Positions 45,001-54,730 of a stretch of DNA of 64,000 nt are shown here, one piece after another (positions within the stretch are counted from its first letter, which is position 1; every line of letters begins with the position of its first letter). The notes under the pieces were generated by a model. The model ran no database searches, was not told the origin of the DNA, and saw only the letters and a program-made list of their open reading frames with translations. Location of the stretch: assembly GCF_019904295.1 (NCBI RefSeq), contig NZ_CP065362.1, forward strand, positions 447,667-511,666. The letters are read 5' to 3'. The translations under genes were made by a program, and so were the position numbers. Origin of the DNA: Ruegeria sp. SCSIO 43209 (lineage in GTDB: Bacteria > Pseudomonadota > Alphaproteobacteria > Rhodobacterales > Rhodobacteraceae).

Positions 45001-46611
45001 TCAGCTATGCATATCCGCATCTATGATGGCGCGGATCCGTTGCAAATCCTCAAGTTCGATGCCGGTGATCTCGTCATAAAGGTCGCGAAACTCGGGCTCA
45101 TCCATCAAAAACTCAATCTTAGCTTGGTGCCAGGCAACAGCTTTTTCGTGTAGCTGCGCAATCTGGGGAATGGCTAGCAACGCTTCCATCGCCACTGACA
45201 ATCTGGCCAGGTTGCGTTGGATAGTGACGTCCTGATACTGGTTCCAATCCATCCGTATCCAATAGTTGCGCCCGACAGTGCGATCCACATGCAGGGCCCG
45301 TCCACGCTGGCGCTTGACCAAGAAAGACTGCGCAGATCTTAGTGCGTAGTGGTTTAGCTGGACCAGCTCATAGCCGATGGTCTTGATATCGGACCTCCAG
45401 CCATTCTTTGCCACTTTGTGCGTGATATCCTGACCCGATCCATTGACCCATAGCACCTGTTCGGCTTTTGCTTCTTTCAGCTTATTTGGCCGGTGACAGC
45501 TTAGTTTACGATAGGCACGAATATTCCTGGTGGCGGTCTTGAAGCCCCAAGCGGTATGCGGTTTGGGCAGATATGACGGAGCGCATCGGTCAAATTGCGC
45601 AATGACCGGCCTGTCCTCGTAGGTCTTTATCCCGGCCGACCCAAATTGCCGCCAGGTCATGGCAATATTGCTGACCCCCTCGGGCAGGCGCTTATAAAGT
45701 TCCGGCAGTGTCCCGTTACCAAAGCGGATGTTGATAAACTCATCCACATCAATATGGATAACCCAATCGGCACGTTTGACCACCTTGAGCTTTGCAGACT
45801 GGTTCAGAGCCCACTGTTGCGGGGAATTGCCCTTCCATTTGTTGTTGTCGACATGCGTGACCAGACCGGTTTTGGCCAGCGCATCCAGCATCAGATCCGT
45901 GCCATCCTCGCAGCCATTGGTATAGATAACAAAGTGATGCACACCGATCGATTGGTGGTATGCAATCCATTCCAATAGGAAAGGGCCTTCGTTTTTCATG
46001 CAACCGATCAGCACCGTGCCGCTGGTACCCTCTGGCGGCCTGAGGTCCACCGGCACCGTGTCACCCATGGGTCGACTTTCGTCAAAACTTGTCAGGTCAT
46101 TGCGCGGCAAGAAGCGACGGGCAAATGGCAGCACTTCTTTTGGAGTGGATTCTTCTTTTGCAGAGGAGGCCAGGGTAGAGAATGCAGGAGGCTGCGCAGT
46201 CAGATCATCTGGCCATTCAATCCGGTTAACTATCGCATCGGCACCAAATTGTGTGGCCCAAATTCTGGCGCGATCAGATCCTGAATCAAGATCAGTCAAA
46301 ATCAGGATGTCGGCCGCCAATTGCCCCAAAACTTCGTGGACTCGACCAACAGAGACTTCCGTGGTGAGGTTTTCTGCTAGCCCTGGCATGGCCAAAAGCA
46401 TGAACCGCGGTCGCTCATTAGCAATCGCACTGGCGAGTGCGGGCAAAAAATCGGGCGGCTCGGCCTTTGCACGTCTTCGCCGTGTAATCTGCGCAAACGT
46501 AACCAGTTGCTGCTGCAAATCCGCATTATCGATACTCAAAACAGACGCAACCCCATTGGCTTGGTGCGCCTGATCCCGAGCTGTGTCGCGTATATCCAGG
46601 ATTAGCTGCAT
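45001..46611 (-). CDS. Glycosyltransferase family 2-like protein with N-terminal extension
   Basis: A 536-residue protein. The C-terminal ~340 residues are a GT-A glycosyltransferase: VLIGCMKNEGPFLLEWIAYH, TNGCEDGTDLML and the metal motif HIDVDEFINI. The N-terminal ~200 residues, with LILTDLDSGSDRARIWATQF, have no recognised domain. It is a paralog of the gene at 15285-16343. Its ATG overlaps the stop of the GT61 gene by one base (TAATG), indicating coupling. Acceptor and donor are unknown. Confidence 0.82.
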   Translation of the reverse strand: MQLILDIRDTARDQAHQANGVASVLSIDNADLQQQLVTFAQITRRRRAKAEPPDFLPALASAIANERPRFMLLAMPGLAENLTTEVSVGRVHEVLGQLAADILILTDLDSGSDRARIWATQFGADAIVNRIEWPDDLTAQPPAFSTLASSAKEESTPKEVLPFARRFLPRNDLTSFDESRPMGDTVPVDLRPPEGTSGTVLIGCMKNEGPFLLEWIAYHQSIGVHHFVIYTNGCEDGTDLMLDALAKTGLVTHVDNNKWKGNSPQQWALNQSAKLKVVKRADWVIHIDVDEFINIRFGNGTLPELYKRLPEGVSNIAMTWRQFGSAGIKTYEDRPVIAQFDRCAPSYLPKPHTAWGFKTATRNIRAYRKLSCHRPNKLKEAKAEQVLWVNGSGQDITHKVAKNGWRSDIKTIGYELVQLNHYALRSAQSFLVKRQRGRALHVDRTVGRNYWIRMDWNQYQDVTIQRNLARLSVAMEALLAIPQIAQLHEKAVAWHQAKIEFLMDEPEFRDLYDEITGIELEDLQRIRAIIDADMHS

Positions 46612-47741
46612 TAGTCAGCGGGCTCTTGATGGATGGGAACCAGCTGGTCGCCAAGGGCTTTTTCCAGTTTTCGGATGGTTCGCCGCCGCTGCCGCCAGAA
46701 CATTTCTTCCCAGGCCAGATCAGGTGAGACAAATCCTGCATCGGCAAGCATTTTATGCAATCTGGACATGTCAAGCTCTCCAAGTGAATGGCGGTTGGGG
46801 CGACCGCGCGAAGCCAATACCCAATCAGTGCGAATGGCATTGGCGACTAAAGGCTCTTGCCCGCAAAAGGCCGCTAGCTGAGCCGAGATATTGTGATGCA
46901 CCGAAGAAGTGCGGCGCGGGATCATTGCAACCTGCTGATCTGGACGGCCTACCAGAGCAAAAAGATGCAGTGCCGACCCGTCTAGTGCAACGATCTGACG
47001 GGCGGCTTTGTAACGCGCGATCTGCTTTTCCATCGGGTGTTGTTCCGGATAGAAAATCTCGTAACCGTTCTGGCGCAAATTCTCTTCGAGAAACTCTTCT
47101 CCGATAACGCCACCCCGCCGTATTCCAAGACCCGCGCGCGAGATATAAAGCCGCTCCGGCCCATCAGGGGGAACGTCGGCGCCAAAATTTTGATGGATCA
47201 AGGCACGATATTCAGGCGTTCCCGCCACAATCGGGCCCAGCCCAAACCCCTGACCGGGCACCTGCAGATGTTCTACCTGAGTTGGCTCGGTCACCACTTT
47301 GATTGGCAGATCAATACCCAGAAGCGCAAAAAAATTATGCTGCATAGGGCGTGTTTCACCCCCATTGGCGGGTCGCTTGGGGGTAAAGAGGACCCCATCA
47401 ATATCCTTCGCGATTGCCGGCAGCGGCCAAAGACGTGCGGTGCTTTCAGCAAGGAAATGACCAAAGTGTACCCATAACAGCCCGGCATAAAGCCAGCGAC
47501 CCGACAATTGCGGCAAAGGGTCTGTTGGCGATACCGGTTGGGTGGTCATGGCACGCTTTCCCCGCCAAAGCGCCCCATGCGCGCAATATTCCCGGTCTTC
47601 AGTCAGAACACCGGCTTCCTGCACCGTATCGGAGACTGCGGGCGGAACCACAATAGCCCGCTCAAGTGCAACAAGTTCACGTGACCATCCTTGATCAGGC
47701 TGAGGAGGTTGGTTCAGATCATTATCGTTAAGCGTAGACAT
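46611..47741 (-). CDS. Glycosyltransferase family 61 protein
   Basis: A 376-residue protein of the GT61 (DUF563) type. Family features are WVHFGHFLAESTARLWPL near residue 90, PERLYISRAGLGIRRGG, IFYPEQHPMEKQIARYKAAR and VALDGSALHLFALV. It probably transfers a pentose or related sugar to a surface glycan. It starts just beside a large hairpin (47742-47780) and is translationally coupled to the following GT2-like gene. Confidence 0.82.
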   Translation of the reverse strand: MSTLNDNDLNQPPQPDQGWSRELVALERAIVVPPAVSDTVQEAGVLTEDREYCAHGALWRGKRAMTTQPVSPTDPLPQLSGRWLYAGLLWVHFGHFLAESTARLWPLPAIAKDIDGVLFTPKRPANGGETRPMQHNFFALLGIDLPIKVVTEPTQVEHLQVPGQGFGLGPIVAGTPEYRALIHQNFGADVPPDGPERLYISRAGLGIRRGGVIGEEFLEENLRQNGYEIFYPEQHPMEKQIARYKAARQIVALDGSALHLFALVGRPDQQVAMIPRRTSSVHHNISAQLAAFCGQEPLVANAIRTDWVLASRGRPNRHSLGELDMSRLHKMLADAGFVSPDLAWEEMFWRQRRRTIRKLEKALGDQLVPIHQEPAD

Positions 47742-48263
47742 CTTTGTTCACACCCGGTCAGAGCGACCGGGTCGACAAAGACATGCTTTTAGTCGGTCTT
47801 CTGGTGTTAAAGGCCGGGATAGATGATCGGCGAATATCCTTGTGATCTGTAGCCAGCTTCTTTGACATTCGCCTATCCCATAAACTGGACCCCAGATTAA
47901 TCCAAGATCTGTGTTCGGGCTTCATAACATTCGGCCTTATTCACCCCAGTATTCTGATATGGCCGTACCTGCGCCGCTGCAAGTAATCGTAGTGAAATTT
48001 CTACGCCAGAAAAAGTAAAGGCTCTATCCGTAGGAAGACAATCGAATATGTTGACAGTGTCGCAGTTTATCATCCTTGCCTGCAGCGACCGCCATTACTT
48101 TGATTGCCAAGTTGTTGTCCGTTGTACTCAATGCAATGGCCGGTTGGGAAACCGTCCGCCATACAACTTGGCACTACGATGTTAGCAGATGAACCCTAGT
48201 GTTATTGATTGCGATCGTCCGAAACTTGGACACAGACTGGCGCTTTTGACTTGCCCAGACACT
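47742..48263. promoter_or_regulatory. Gap upstream of the GT61 gene, with a two-part hairpin at 47742-47780
   Basis: The first 39 bases form a composite inverted repeat: outer arms CTTTGT/ACAAAG and inner arms ACCCGGTC/GACCGGGT around a 5-base loop. On the minus strand this lies in the GT61 leader, directly against the start codon, so it could act on translation. The remaining ~480 bases hold no gene that I can see. Confidence 0.45.
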
Positions 48264-49136
48264 TTAATCTTGGTCAACAGACTTCAGCACATCCTGTGGC
48301 ATCGCCTTAGAGGGATCGATGTCATGTTTCTTGCATAGCTTGGCGACCTGGCTGTTGGGATGCGGCAAAGGAAACCCACCATCCATATTGTATTTCTTGC
48401 GCATGCTTGAGCCGCCAATGTGATGAACCCCCAACGCGTTTTCATCGAGCGATATGCGGGAAAACCGCGGCCGGAAATAATTCAAGCGCATGGCCGTAGG
48501 TTCTTGGGAATAGAATGACTCGGGTGGCAGGGCGTGTTTAACTTCACCGTTTTTGCCCAAAAAATAAGAGATAGCCTGAGGCCCGAACGTATAAAATGGC
48601 AGCTGCGACAGGTTTTCCAACGGTACCGAGAAAGAGCCGTCTTCATTGGACTTGCCGATGGAAACATCAATATTTTTTTTCCACGGCCAGTCATTGGGGA
48701 TCACGATCTCAGACCCGTTCATAAAGTCATGCATACCCTGCAATGTTGGAGAACTGTGCGGCAGCCGGAGAGCCGCATTGTTATAATAGCGTTTCTCTTT
48801 TGCGAAAATATACGGAATGTCGGGGATCGGCTGCATACACAACATATCGCAATCCATCCAGATTTCGTCGGATTCCCGAAGCATGTTGATCCTGAAAAAA
48901 TCCGACAACGGGGCATAAGCGCTGTTTCGCTTTTCGTTTCGCCATATTTTCAGGTGGTCAGGTAAGAAAATACGTGCATCCGCATTTTCAACGCCCGGTG
49001 GCGTATTCGTGATTTCATTCAAAGAGTACAACTTGACCTTATGGCCGTGATCCACAAAGCTTTTGAGGCAGAGTTGCTCGAAAAAAGTCAGACTGGATCC
49101 ATGCCAAAACGATGAAATTACTGGAGAAATTTCCAT
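48264..49136 (-). CDS. Glycosyltransferase with DXD motif (capsular/galactosyl type)
   Basis: A 290-residue GT-A-type protein resembling eukaryotic alpha-1,4-galactosyltransferase/OCH1-like and capsular sugar transferases. The start PVISSFWHGSSLTFFEQLCL is the family start; the DXD motif is WMDCDML with Asp95 and Asp97; SDFFRINMLRESDEIW precedes it. It has no signal peptide. It is alone in orientation between two gaps, flanked by other glycan genes. Confidence 0.8.
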   Translation of the reverse strand: MEISPVISSFWHGSSLTFFEQLCLKSFVDHGHKVKLYSLNEITNTPPGVENADARIFLPDHLKIWRNEKRNSAYAPLSDFFRINMLRESDEIWMDCDMLCMQPIPDIPYIFAKEKRYYNNAALRLPHSSPTLQGMHDFMNGSEIVIPNDWPWKKNIDVSIGKSNEDGSFSVPLENLSQLPFYTFGPQAISYFLGKNGEVKHALPPESFYSQEPTAMRLNYFRPRFSRISLDENALGVHHIGGSSMRKKYNMDGGFPLPHPNSQVAKLCKKHDIDPSKAMPQDVLKSVDQD

Positions 49137-49610
49137 GCTGGATCAATGCCCGTTATATTTTTCGCTTGCTCCGCATTAGCATGGCTCCGGTATTCGATCC
49201 ACTGGTTTAATGATCCCGATACAAGCGCAATTGTGATAGTGACCCAACCGTCCAATATGAACTGTCTGTAGCGCAGGTCCGTTAGTCAGAATTCTCGCAC
49301 CTTTGTGTTTCGCGAAAAAGAACGAGCGGTAACGATCAAACTTTAGGGGCTCGCAATAAGCGGTAATTGTTTGGTTACCTCAACTTTGGTCCAGTTTTCT
49401 CAGTCCTCCCCGACAAAGGTCGCAAGATCACCCAAACTGTCTTAAATCGGATCGTCCAATAAGACCTCAGGATGCTCTTGCTTAAGGCGGAAAATTCACC
49501 GATCAAGGTTGCCACAAATCCAGACTTACTGGGCAATAGAGGAAGCCGGTGACTCTAAAGACGTGCAATCAGCGAATTTGGCTCTTCCCAAACACAGGAC
49601 TCCTTTGAAG
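49137..49610. other. Gap between divergent glycosyltransferase genes
   Basis: About 470 bases; the last 102 could belong to an N-terminal extension of the next gene from a TTG at 49509. No palindrome or RNA gene recognised; the promoters of both neighbours must be here. Confidence 0.4.
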
Positions 49611-50606
49611 ATGGCCACCTGGGGTGTCGTTACCATGGTCAAAGAGCCGCCAGAGCTGGTGGCTATATTTGCTTCCTATTATGCGTCACTCGGCGCGCAA
49701 GAGATCTTTATCTTTCTGGATGGTAATGATCCGAAAGCGCGGCAACTTCTGGCTCAGATACCGAACTGTCGCGTTGAAGTGATGGATGACACGTTTTTTC
49801 GAAGAAACTGGGACTGTGCTTATCCAGAAAACAGTTTCAGACGCCAAAGGCTGATAGCGACAAAAGCCTATCGAGAAGCAAAAGTCGATTGGATGCTTTT
49901 CCTCGATGCGGACGAGTATCTGCAAGCCGATGATTTTGCACAAGAGCTTGCTGACCTGCCCTCGGATGTTGATACGATTTCAATTCCTAATGGCGAGCGT
50001 GTGTTTTCAACCGAGGACACCACACCCGGACTTTTTGGTGGTCTTATGCTGAAGCCTAAGCACACCCGCGGCTATGTCGCCCGAAGCTTATTCGGAGAAG
50101 AACGACTCAAATACAGCGACAGAGGATTTTGTGCGCATCGTTTCGGAAAAAGCGCCACCCGAACGGGGAAGAACATCAAGTTAGGTGTTCATGCGCCACA
50201 GCGGTGGAGAGGCAACATCAAGCGACATGTTTCTCAACAATCGGTCATTTGTCACTTTGACGGACTGACCGAAATTCACTGGATGCTCAAATTGCTGAGA
50301 TATCATGATATGGGAACATATGAATCACCTAAGGGCAGCAACGATTTCCGCTATGAACAGGTCCAATTCCTGAAAAATTCATCTTCTTTGAATGCTGTTC
50401 AAGAGCTTCATGACATTATCCGAAAATACGACAAGGACACCGAAGAAAGACTAAGGGGTCATGGTCTTCTCGATGATGTGCAGGTCCGCCCTTTCCGGGG
50501 TTTGGATTCCTATTATCCTGACCACGAGTTTGACTTGTCGGTTGAGTGGTTCAACGATGTTCTGAAGATGAATATGTCGGACCTCTATGCGAGATTACCG
50601 ACATGA
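49611..50606 (+). CDS. Glycosyltransferase family 2-like protein
   Basis: A 331-residue GT-A glycosyltransferase: TWGVVTMVKEPPELVAIFAS at the start, then IFIFLDGNDPKARQ and the metal motif WMLFLDADEYLQ. The later QRWRGNIKRHVSQQ and VICHFDGLTEIHWMLKLLR fit the same family. A TTG at 49509 would add 34 residues; I prefer the ATG at 49611, where homology-like sequence begins, but the start is unsure. It is followed after 72 bases by the FkbM methyltransferase, which may modify the same glycan. Confidence 0.78.
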   Translation: MATWGVVTMVKEPPELVAIFASYYASLGAQEIFIFLDGNDPKARQLLAQIPNCRVEVMDDTFFRRNWDCAYPENSFRRQRLIATKAYREAKVDWMLFLDADEYLQADDFAQELADLPSDVDTISIPNGERVFSTEDTTPGLFGGLMLKPKHTRGYVARSLFGEERLKYSDRGFCAHRFGKSATRTGKNIKLGVHAPQRWRGNIKRHVSQQSVICHFDGLTEIHWMLKLLRYHDMGTYESPKGSNDFRYEQVQFLKNSSSLNAVQELHDIIRKYDKDTEERLRGHGLLDDVQVRPFRGLDSYYPDHEFDLSVEWFNDVLKMNMSDLYARLPT

Positions 50607-50678
50607 TGTTTGATGCAAATAGTCTGACCTTATGCAAAACATGCTCTACCGACCGCTCATCCTTGGAATGGAGCAAGA

Positions 50679-51374
50679 ATGACCGAAACGAACCCTGATG
50701 TTGCGATCCAGTACCGTGGATTGAAGATACCTTCATCGCCATTTCTGGACGAAACGATTATAAATCTGATCGAGCAGGACAATTATGAAAGCTGGGAAAT
50801 GGATGGCGCTTTGAGCGTCGTTCAACCTGAGGATCGTATTCTGGAAATGGGCGCCGGGCTGGGTATCGTGAGTGGTGTTGTCGCGCTCGAGAACAAACCA
50901 GAGGCTATTCTCAGTTTTGAAGCCAATCCAAATCTAATTCCACACATCCGTCGTTTACATGCCCTAAATGGGCTTTCAGACCGGATCGAAGTCCGGAATG
51001 CGATACTAAGCGCCAATCCAAAGGATCCCGACTCTATTCCGTTTCATATTGACGCTTCATATCTAGGGTCTTCAGTTTTTGATAATGAAGGTGAATCAAC
51101 AACATCAGTGCGCGTAGCTAAAGCGGACTTCGAAGCGGTGAAACGAGAGTTCGCTCCGACGGTTCTTGTGATGGATATTGAGGGGGCGGAACTGGATTTC
51201 TTGAGGAATGCGGACCTGTCGGGCATTCGAGCCATTGTTATTGAATTCCATCGCCTCATTTATGGGCACAAAGGTGTCCGGGCCTGTAAAAGGATTCTTT
51301 CGAACGCGGGTTTTCTACGGCTGGACGATTTGTCCTGGAGGGTTGTTTGGACCTGCACACGAGATCTTGGCTGA
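50679..51374 (+). CDS. FkbM-family methyltransferase
   Basis: A 231-residue SAM-dependent methyltransferase of the FkbM type. The SAM loop is RILEMGAGLGIVSGVVAL, the acidic end of strand 2 SFEANPNLIPHI, and the family motif LVMDIEGAELDFLRN. TGGAGCAAGA precedes the ATG. FkbM-type enzymes O-methylate sugars or other hydroxyl groups; glycan methylation is likely here because of the neighbours. Confidence 0.86.
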   Translation: MTETNPDVAIQYRGLKIPSSPFLDETIINLIEQDNYESWEMDGALSVVQPEDRILEMGAGLGIVSGVVALENKPEAILSFEANPNLIPHIRRLHALNGLSDRIEVRNAILSANPKDPDSIPFHIDASYLGSSVFDNEGESTTSVRVAKADFEAVKREFAPTVLVMDIEGAELDFLRNADLSGIRAIVIEFHRLIYGHKGVRACKRILSNAGFLRLDDLSWRVVWTCTRDLG

Positions 51375-51774
51375 ACCGCGTCATTGAGACGAGCATTTTC
51401 GAACTGTGCGAATTGGCCAAGGCAGTTGAGCGCCCTGAAATGAAACGTTTAGCCGACTTGTGACCTGAATTTGCCCATAGCAATTTATTCGTTGCAACTA
51501 TGTGCATCTGCGGACGGGAACTTGTGACAGGACCTCAAAGAACTGTTTCTGCCTTCAATCTCGGATCGCGGGGCTGGGTCAACGACCACGATGTCGGCGC
51601 TGTATGTCCCTGTCTTATTGTGCCGTTTTCCGGTCATAGCATCTGGAAACACCACCATTTTGCGACACCGGCGACACCCCGAGTTAACTGCAAAGCTCAA
51701 AGCGAAGCCGCACCCATCATACGGTGTGCAACAAAACTGTTGACGAGACCTGATCTCATCAATAATCGGTAACC
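51375..51774. other. Gap before the thiamin operon
   Basis: About 400 bases with no convincing gene. It contains the promoter for the riboswitch-led thiamin operon, which I could not locate precisely. Confidence 0.4.
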
Positions 51775-51866
51775 ATCTGTTGGGGTGCCCCTCGGGGCTG
51801 AGATGCAGACATGCAAACCCATTGAACCTGACCCGGTTAGGACCGGCGGAGGAAACAGGCATACCG
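51775..51866 (+). ncRNA. TPP riboswitch (THI element)
   Basis: The thi-box consensus is present: a stem GGGGTGCCCC, then CTGAGA (51798-51803), AACCTGA (51825-51831), GGTTAGGACC and the closing GGAGGAAACAGG. It lies about 85 bases upstream of thiD. Binding of thiamin diphosphate should switch off the whole operon, probably by hiding the thiD ribosome site, since no clear terminator follows. Confidence 0.93.
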
Positions 51867-51950
51867 GGCGCCCCGTGTCACAACTCGTGTCACTTCGCAG
51901 GCTCTGGGTCTTTCCACGCACATCCTGACCATGACAACGAAGGATGTGCC

Positions 51951-52739
51951 ATGGTTGCGACTGCATTGACGATTGCCGGTTCCGACAGTGGGGGCGGCGC
52001 GGGAATTCAGGCGGATCTCAAATCATTCGGCGCAATGGGCGTGTTCGGTTGCAGCGTGGTCACCGCGATAACCGCGCAGAATACCTGTGACGTGACCGCA
52101 GTACATCCGGTACCCGACAATGTGGTCGCGGCTCAGATCAAGGCGGTCCTAGACGACATCCGCATAGACGCCATCAAGATCGGAATGCTGGGCACGCCAT
52201 CATTGGTTGAAACAGTGGCCCGTGCAACGGAAGGTTTTTCCGGACCTGTCGTCCTAGACCCCGTCATGGTGGCGAAATCCGGGGTCGCCCTGCTTGAAGA
52301 TCAAGCGATTGCCGCGCTGAAGCGGTATCTTCTGCCGCGCGCTGACCTGCTGACACCGAACCTGCCCGAGGCGGATAAGCTGCTGGGACAAACCCATAAG
52401 GGCGACAGTGCCGGACTGGTTGCGCCGTTGCTAGCGCTAGGTCCTAAGGCGGTTCTAATCAAGGGCGGCCATGCCGATGGCATTGAGTGCCTTGATGTGC
52501 TGGCAAAGTCAGGGTTCGTTGTCACGCTGGGGGCACCGCGGATCGCGACCCGCAACACGCATGGTACTGGCTGCAGTTATTCCGCAGCAATTGCGGGCTG
52601 CCTTGCGCGGGGCATGGATCTTGAGACTGCGGTGCGGCGGGCGCATGGCTGGCTGCACGCTGCAATAAAACGTGCCGACGGGTTGGAGATCGGACAAGGC
52701 CATGGCCCGGTACATCATTTTCACGAGATGTGGGCATGA
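51951..52739 (+). CDS. thiD: Hydroxymethylpyrimidine/phosphomethylpyrimidine kinase
   Basis: A 262-residue kinase that phosphorylates HMP and HMP-P in thiamin synthesis. Blocks are TIAGSDSGGGAGIQADLKSF at the start, VLDPVMVAKSG, LTPNLPEADKLLG and the ATP/anion-hole motif RNTHGTGCSYSAAIA. The frame is open through the riboswitch to 51780, but AAGGATG right before the ATG at 51951 decides the start. It overlaps thiO by 4 bases. Confidence 0.95.
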   Translation: MVATALTIAGSDSGGGAGIQADLKSFGAMGVFGCSVVTAITAQNTCDVTAVHPVPDNVVAAQIKAVLDDIRIDAIKIGMLGTPSLVETVARATEGFSGPVVLDPVMVAKSGVALLEDQAIAALKRYLLPRADLLTPNLPEADKLLGQTHKGDSAGLVAPLLALGPKAVLIKGGHADGIECLDVLAKSGFVVTLGAPRIATRNTHGTGCSYSAAIAGCLARGMDLETAVRRAHGWLHAAIKRADGLEIGQGHGPVHHFHEMWA

Positions 52740-53764
52740 GCGCTGTCACCATACTGGGTGCCGGGGTTGCCGGGCTTTGCGTTGCAGCCGAGCTGGTGTC
52801 ACGCGGTGTTTCCGTACGGATGATCGACCCGGCAGGTCCCGTGAATACGCATTCCTGCAGCTGGTGGGCCGGGGGCATGTTGGCACCGGAATGCGAGGGC
52901 GCAGTCGCCGAACAGCCCGTTGTGGAACACGGGCGCAAAGCAGCGGATTGGTGGCAAAAGCAGGGGGCGCAGTTCGGCCAGGATGTGATCCGGAACGGTA
53001 CCATGGTTGTCGCTTTGGGTCGGGATCAGAGCGAGCTGGTGACATTTGCACGGCGCACCGAAGGTGTGGAATGGCTGGACCGTGAGGGCATCGCCCTCCA
53101 TGAGCCACATCTGGCCGAGCAATTCGGCAAGGCGTTGTTCATCGCGAGTGAAGCGCATCTCAATCCCCGCCCGATGTTGACCGGGTTGCATGCGCAGCTG
53201 GTGGCCTCGGGCGTTGAGTTTCTGACCACAAGCGAAACGCTGGGTCAGGTCATCGACTGCCGTGGTCTGGCCGCGCAGGATCGGCTGAGCGATTTGCGCG
53301 GGGTAAAGGGTGAGATGCTCATCGTGCGCTGCCCGGACCTGTCGCTATCGCGTCCCGTGCGGCTGCTGCATCCTCGTTTCCCGCTCTACATCGTACCGCG
53401 CGGCGATGGCGTATTCATGTTGGGCGCAACCCAGATCGAAAGTGGGCAGCGCACCCGCGCAAACCTGCGATCCGTGATGGAACTAATGAATGCGGCCTAT
53501 GCGCTGCACCCGGCATTTGGTGAGGCCGAGCTGCTGGAAATTGGCGTCGATGCCCGCCCGGCCTTTGCGGACAATCAGCCGCGCATCCGCCATTTCGAAG
53601 ATCGCATCATGGTGAACGGGCTGTTCCGGCATGGCTATCTGCTTGCTCCGGCGTTGGCGGAGATGGTGGCAGATCTGGTGACCTGCGGCACGCAGCCCGC
53701 GCTTTGGTACGAGAACTGCGAAGGCACGAAAAGCGCGTATGAAACACCGGGGAGAACCACATGA
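52736..53764 (+). CDS. thiO: Glycine oxidase ThiO
   Basis: A 342-residue FAD-dependent D-amino-acid-oxidase-type enzyme that makes iminoglycine for the thiazole ring. The dinucleotide motif is GAGVAGLCVAAELVSRG at about residues 8-24, with CSWWAGGMLAPECE and PLYIVPRGDGVFMLGATQIE later. The start at 52736 overlaps the thiD stop (ATGA), and its end overlaps thiS. Linkage to thiS and thiG confirms the role. Confidence 0.93.
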   Translation: MSAVTILGAGVAGLCVAAELVSRGVSVRMIDPAGPVNTHSCSWWAGGMLAPECEGAVAEQPVVEHGRKAADWWQKQGAQFGQDVIRNGTMVVALGRDQSELVTFARRTEGVEWLDREGIALHEPHLAEQFGKALFIASEAHLNPRPMLTGLHAQLVASGVEFLTTSETLGQVIDCRGLAAQDRLSDLRGVKGEMLIVRCPDLSLSRPVRLLHPRFPLYIVPRGDGVFMLGATQIESGQRTRANLRSVMELMNAAYALHPAFGEAELLEIGVDARPAFADNQPRIRHFEDRIMVNGLFRHGYLLAPALAEMVADLVTCGTQPALWYENCEGTKSAYETPGRTT

Positions 53765-53958
53765 AACTGATGGTGAATGGTGAGGTCACCGAGGCCAAGG
53801 GCCCCAGCCTTGCCGATCTTCTGATCGAACTTGGCAAAGGCAATGACAAACTGGCCACGGCGGTGAACGAGGTGTTCGTTCCGGCATCAACACGTGCGGC
53901 GCACATGCTTTCCGATGGGGACCGGATCGAGCTGGTTTCGCCGCAGCAGGGGGGCTGA
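53761..53958 (+). CDS. thiS: Sulfur carrier protein ThiS
   Basis: A 65-residue ubiquitin-like sulfur carrier ending in QQGG; the terminal Gly is adenylated by ThiF and thiocarboxylated. The pattern MKLMVNGEV, then LADLLIELG and [10 protein letters not shown] is typical. It overlaps thiO by 4 bases and ends 1 base before thiG. Confidence 0.94.
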   Translation: MKLMVNGEVTEAKGPSLADLLIELGKGNDKLATAVNEVFVPASTRAAHMLSDGDRIELVSPQQGG

Positions 53959-53959
53959 C

Positions 53960-54730
53960 ATGCCGGAATTCTACGGCAAGGAAATAGCGTCGCGCCTGAT
54001 GTTGGGCACCGCGCAGTATCCGTCGCCCGCAGTGCTCGCCGATGCGTTTCGACGTTCGGGCGCAGGCATTGCCACGGTGTCGCTGCGTCGCGAGGCGGGT
54101 GGTGAAAGGGCCGGGCAGGATTTCTGGTCTCTGATCCGTGATTTGGGTGTCGAGGTGTTGCCCAACACCGCCGGGTGCCACTCGGTACGTGAAGCTGTCA
54201 CCACAGCGCAGATGGCGCGCGAGTTGTTTGAAACCAACTGGATCAAACTGGAAGTGATCGGCCATGCCGACACGCTGCAACCCGACCCGTTCGGCCTTGC
54301 AGAGGCGGCGCGCATTCTCGCCGACGAAGGGTTCGACGTCTTCCCCTATTGCACTGAAGACTTGGTGCTGTGTGAGAAACTGATCGAGGCTGGCTGTCGT
54401 GTGTTGATGCCTTGGGGGGCGCCGATCGGCACCGGACTGGGGCTGAACAACCTTTACGGCCTTCGCTCGGTACGGGCTCATTTTCCCGAGGTGCCTCTTG
54501 TGGTTGATGCAGGGCTGGGCCTGCCATCACAGGCGGCACAGGCCATCGAAATCGGCTATGATGCGGTGCTGCTGAACACGGCGGTCGCTAAGGCAGGTGA
54601 TCCGGCGGCGATGGCCCAAGCGTTTGCCCGCGCGGTTGAAGCCGGTGCCTTGGCCTTCGGTGCCGATGCTATGGAACCGCGCGACATGGCCGCGCCCTCA
54701 ACACCTGTTTTCGGAAAGGCCATGCTGTGA
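53960..54730 (+). CDS. thiG: Thiazole synthase ThiG
   Basis: A 256-residue TIM-barrel enzyme that forms the thiazole phosphate from deoxyxylulose phosphate, ThiS thiocarboxylate and iminoglycine. Blocks are [39 protein letters not shown] (Schiff-base Lys) and [19 protein letters not shown]. The ATG at 53960 is right after the thiS stop; a longer frame inside thiS is not needed. Confidence 0.94.
   Translation: MPEFYGKEIASRLMLGTAQYPSPAVLADAFRRSGAGIATVSLRREAGGERAGQDFWSLIRDLGVEVLPNTAGCHSVREAVTTAQMARELFETNWIKLEVIGHADTLQPDPFGLAEAARILADEGFDVFPYCTEDLVLCEKLIEAGCRVLMPWGAPIGTGLGLNNLYGLRSVRAHFPEVPLVVDAGLGLPSQAAQAIEIGYDAVLLNTAVAKAGDPAAMAQAFARAVEAGALAFGADAMEPRDMAAPSTPVFGKAML

Noticed and set aside
51780..51950. 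In-frame upstream extension of thiD through the riboswitch
   Set aside because: The TPP riboswitch occupies this stretch and the ATG at 51951 has its own ribosome site.
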